Below are positions 5,548 to 7,198 of a stretch of DNA of 7,198 nt, piece after piece (positions within the stretch are counted from its first letter, which is position 1; each line of letters begins with the position of its first letter). The notes beneath the pieces are model-generated. The model did not search any database, had not been told where the DNA came from, and saw only the letters and a list, made by a program, of their open reading frames with translations. This stretch comes from an uncultured Eubacteriales bacterium. Its GTDB lineage: Bacteria > Bacillota > Clostridia > Christensenellales > Borkfalkiaceae. The stretch spans positions 1 through 7,198 of the forward strand of contig URMT01000085.1 in the NCBI GenBank assembly GCA_900549005.1, read 5' to 3'. Position numbers and translations under genes: made by a program.

Positions 5548-6951
5548 ATGGCTGATAAAAAGAGAGCCGTCACTCAGGAAAAACTTGTTGCACTGTGCAA
5601 AAACAGGGGCTTCATCTTCCCCGGAAGCGAAATTTACGGCGGACTTGCCAACACGTGGGACTACGGCCCCCTTGGCGTGGAGCTTAAAAACAACATCAAA
5701 AAGGCGTGGTGGAAAAAATTCGTTCAGGAGAACGTATACAACACGGGCCTTGACTGCGCGATACTGATGAACCCGCGCACGTGGAAGGCTTCGGGCCACA
5801 TAGGCGGCTTTTCTGACCCGCTTATGGACTGCAAAAACTGCAAGACGCGCCACAGGGCGGATAACCTTATTGAGGACTACTGCAAAAAGCACAAGCTGGA
5901 CGTGAAGGTTGAGGCGATGGACAACGACGCTATGGAGGCCTTTATCAAAGAGCACGGCGTGGTCTGCCCCGTGTGCGGAAAGAGCGACTTTACTTCCATA
6001 AGAAAGTTCAACCTTATGTTCAAGACCTTCCAGGGCGTGACCGAGGACAGCGTGAACACCGTTTACCTCCGCCCCGAAACGGCGCAGGGCATATTCGTAA
6101 ACTTCAAAAACGTACAGCGCTCCACGCGTATGCGCGTGCCCTTCGGCATAGGCCAGATAGGCAAATCTTTCCGCAACGAAATCACGCCCGGAAACTTCAT
6201 TTTCCGCGTGCGCGAATTCGAGCAGATGGAGCTTGAATTTTTCTGCAAGCCCGGCACCGACCTTGAATGGTTCAACTACTGGAAGAACTACTGCAAAGAC
6301 TGGCTTCTTTCTTTGGGTCTTTCGGAAGAAAACCTTAAACTGAGGGACCATTCGCCCGAAGAGCTGTGCTTTTATTCCAAGGCGACGACCGACTTTGAAT
6401 ACAACTTCGCGTTCGGCTGGGGCGAGCTTTGGGGCGTTGCCGACAGGACGGATTACGACTTGACGCAGCACCAGAACGAGAGCGGCGAAAGTATGGAATA
6501 CACCGACCCCGTTTCGGGCGAGAAATATGTTCCCTACGTAATAGAGCCCTCGCTCGGCGTTGAAAGAATGGTGCTTGCCATACTCACCGACGCTTACGAC
6601 GAGCAGGTTTTGGACGAGGCCAGGAACGACGTGCGCACGGTAATGCACCTGCACCCCTTCCTTGCGCCCTACAAGGCGGCAGTGCTGCCCTTGCAGAAGG
6701 GACTTGCCGACAAGGCGCAGGAAATTTACGCCGAACTTGCAAAGAGCTTTTCGGTGACGTACGACGTGACGGGCTCGATAGGCAAGCGCTACCGCAGGCA
6801 GGACGAGATAGGCACTCCCTGCTGCATAACCGTTGACTTCCAGACGCTGGAAGACGGCACCGTGACCGTGCGCGACAGGGACAGTATGGAGCAGATAAGA
6901 ATAAAGGTTGACGAGCTGGAAGAATATATCGGAAAGCTGGTTAAATTTTAA
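5548..6951 (+). CDS. glyQS: Glycyl-tRNA synthetase, single-chain (alpha2) type
   Basis: Class II aminoacyl-tRNA synthetase that charges tRNA-Gly in the cytoplasm, expected as a homodimer. It is the eukaryote/archaea-like single-chain form, not the bacterial alpha/beta tetramer. The protein is 467 residues, near the usual length for this form (about 460 in Bacillota). The N-terminal [18 protein letters not shown] block is typical. A zinc-ribbon-like set is present: C95, C98, C140 and C143 (CKNC and CPVC). RPETAQG is at 175-181, motif 2 (FRNE) at 208-211 and motif 3 (GVER) at 337-340. The C-terminal anticodon-binding domain begins near [14 protein letters not shown] and includes [18 protein letters not shown]. 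It reads away from fhs from its own promoter, and no T-box leader is seen. No intrinsic terminator is evident: a repeat hairpin begins about 60 bases past the stop. The gene is also called glyS in some annotations. Confidence 0.98.
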   Translation: MADKKRAVTQEKLVALCKNRGFIFPGSEIYGGLANTWDYGPLGVELKNNIKKAWWKKFVQENVYNTGLDCAILMNPRTWKASGHIGGFSDPLMDCKNCKTRHRADNLIEDYCKKHKLDVKVEAMDNDAMEAFIKEHGVVCPVCGKSDFTSIRKFNLMFKTFQGVTEDSVNTVYLRPETAQGIFVNFKNVQRSTRMRVPFGIGQIGKSFRNEITPGNFIFRVREFEQMELEFFCKPGTDLEWFNYWKNYCKDWLLSLGLSEENLKLRDHSPEELCFYSKATTDFEYNFAFGWGELWGVADRTDYDLTQHQNESGESMEYTDPVSGEKYVPYVIEPSLGVERMVLAILTDAYDEQVLDEARNDVRTVMHLHPFLAPYKAAVLPLQKGLADKAQEIYAELAKSFSVTYDVTGSIGKRYRRQDEIGTPCCITVDFQTLEDGTVTVRDRDSMEQIRIKVDELEEYIGKLVKF

Positions 6952-6985
6952 GATTTAATCTGCCTGATGGCGCGGCGCTTCCTCC

Positions 6986-7003
6986 GTCATTTCGGCCGAA
7001 ACG
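6986..7003. repeat. Degenerate partial copy of the GTCATTTCG repeat
   Basis: GTCATTTCGGCCGAAACG matches 7014-7031 at 17 of 18 bases, 28 bp upstream. The single change creates the perfect palindrome TTTCGGCCGAAA (6990-7001). Confidence 0.8.
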
Positions 7004-7012
7004 GGACTCCCC

Positions 7013-7127
7013 TGTCATTTCGACCGAAACGAACGAAGCGAGTGAAGCGGAGAAATCTTAACGCTCAATGCAACTTTTTACAGAGATTTCTCCACGCGCT
7101 CATTACATTCGCTTAGTCGAAATGACA
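7013..7127. repeat. Long imperfect inverted repeat (dispersed GTCATTTCGAC family)
   Basis: The left arm is 7013-7058 (46 bp) and the right arm 7084-7127 (44 bp), with a 25-base loop. The outer 12 bases (TGTCATTTCGAC / GTCGAAATGACA) and inner 10 bases (GGAGAAATCT / AGATTTCTCC) are exact complements, while the middle of the arms has diverged. CCCC (7009-7012) and GGGG (7132-7135) extend it outside. The arm type 'GTCATTTCGACCGAA...GGAGAAATCT' is, from memory, a widespread intergenic repeat in gut Firmicutes and Bacteroidota. It lies 61 bases after glyQS and may stand in for a terminator or 3' stabiliser, but no U-tract follows. Confidence 0.85.
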
Positions 7128-7135
7128 GAAAGGGG

Positions 7136-7198
7136 TAATATGCTCGCTTGGTTTGCGGCTTCCCCAATGGAACCCTCAGCAAAGTAGCGTCGCTACGC
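7136..7198. other. Non-coding right edge with a small palindrome
   Basis: No gene is visible. GTAGCG T CGCTAC (7184-7196) is a perfect 13-base odd palindrome at the very edge. The stretch before it (TTCCCCAATGGAACC, 7160-7174) looks like the start of another repeat module, but the window ends too soon to tell. Confidence 0.4.

Noticed and set aside
5488..6654. Minus-strand open frame of 388 codons opposite glyQS
   Set aside because: Lies wholly antisense to a clear glycyl-tRNA synthetase. Its composition (V, H, F, R-rich) is typical of a shadow frame, and no family is recognisable.

Overview
The window looks like a chromosomal housekeeping segment from an uncultivated, Clostridia-like member of the Firmicutes (Bacillota). 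This rests on Firmicutes-style Shine-Dalgarno sites (GGAGG, GGAGA), a full-length formate--tetrahydrofolate ligase, a single-chain glycyl-tRNA synthetase, a bacterial glutaminyl-tRNA synthetase, and intergenic DNA rich in palindromic dispersed repeats of the kind common in gut metagenome assemblies. The order-level assignment is uncertain. Christensenellales-like lineages are a guess, not a reading.

Layout. Positions 1-151 hold repeat debris and a 17-bp tandem duplication. A minus-strand pair follows: glnS (3083 to 1419), then 43 bp later a large multi-pass CvpA-like membrane protein (1375 to 152). Together they probably form one transcript. Positions 3084-3553 are a 470-bp non-coding interval filled with short perfect hairpins. 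Next, still on the minus strand, is fhs (5215 to 3554). A divergent control region (5216-5547) separates fhs from plus-strand glyQS (5548-6951). The right end (6952-7198) is non-coding and dominated by a long imperfect inverted repeat of about 45 bp per arm, plus a degenerate partial copy.

Function. Two genes charge tRNA (Gln, Gly). One gene activates formate onto tetrahydrofolate, feeding one-carbon units to purine, serine/glycine and formyl-methionine synthesis. The membrane protein has no assignable biochemical role. I see no tRNA, rRNA, CRISPR array, insertion-sequence transposase, phage gene or defence system. All four genes appear intact. The long reading frames opposite glnS, fhs and glyQS are shadows of those genes.

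Novelty. The genes are ordinary. What deserves a second look is the repeat architecture at the gene boundaries, the imperfect inverted repeat between the divergent fhs and glyQS promoters, and the size of the CvpA-like protein. I do not see convincing evidence of a new biological system.
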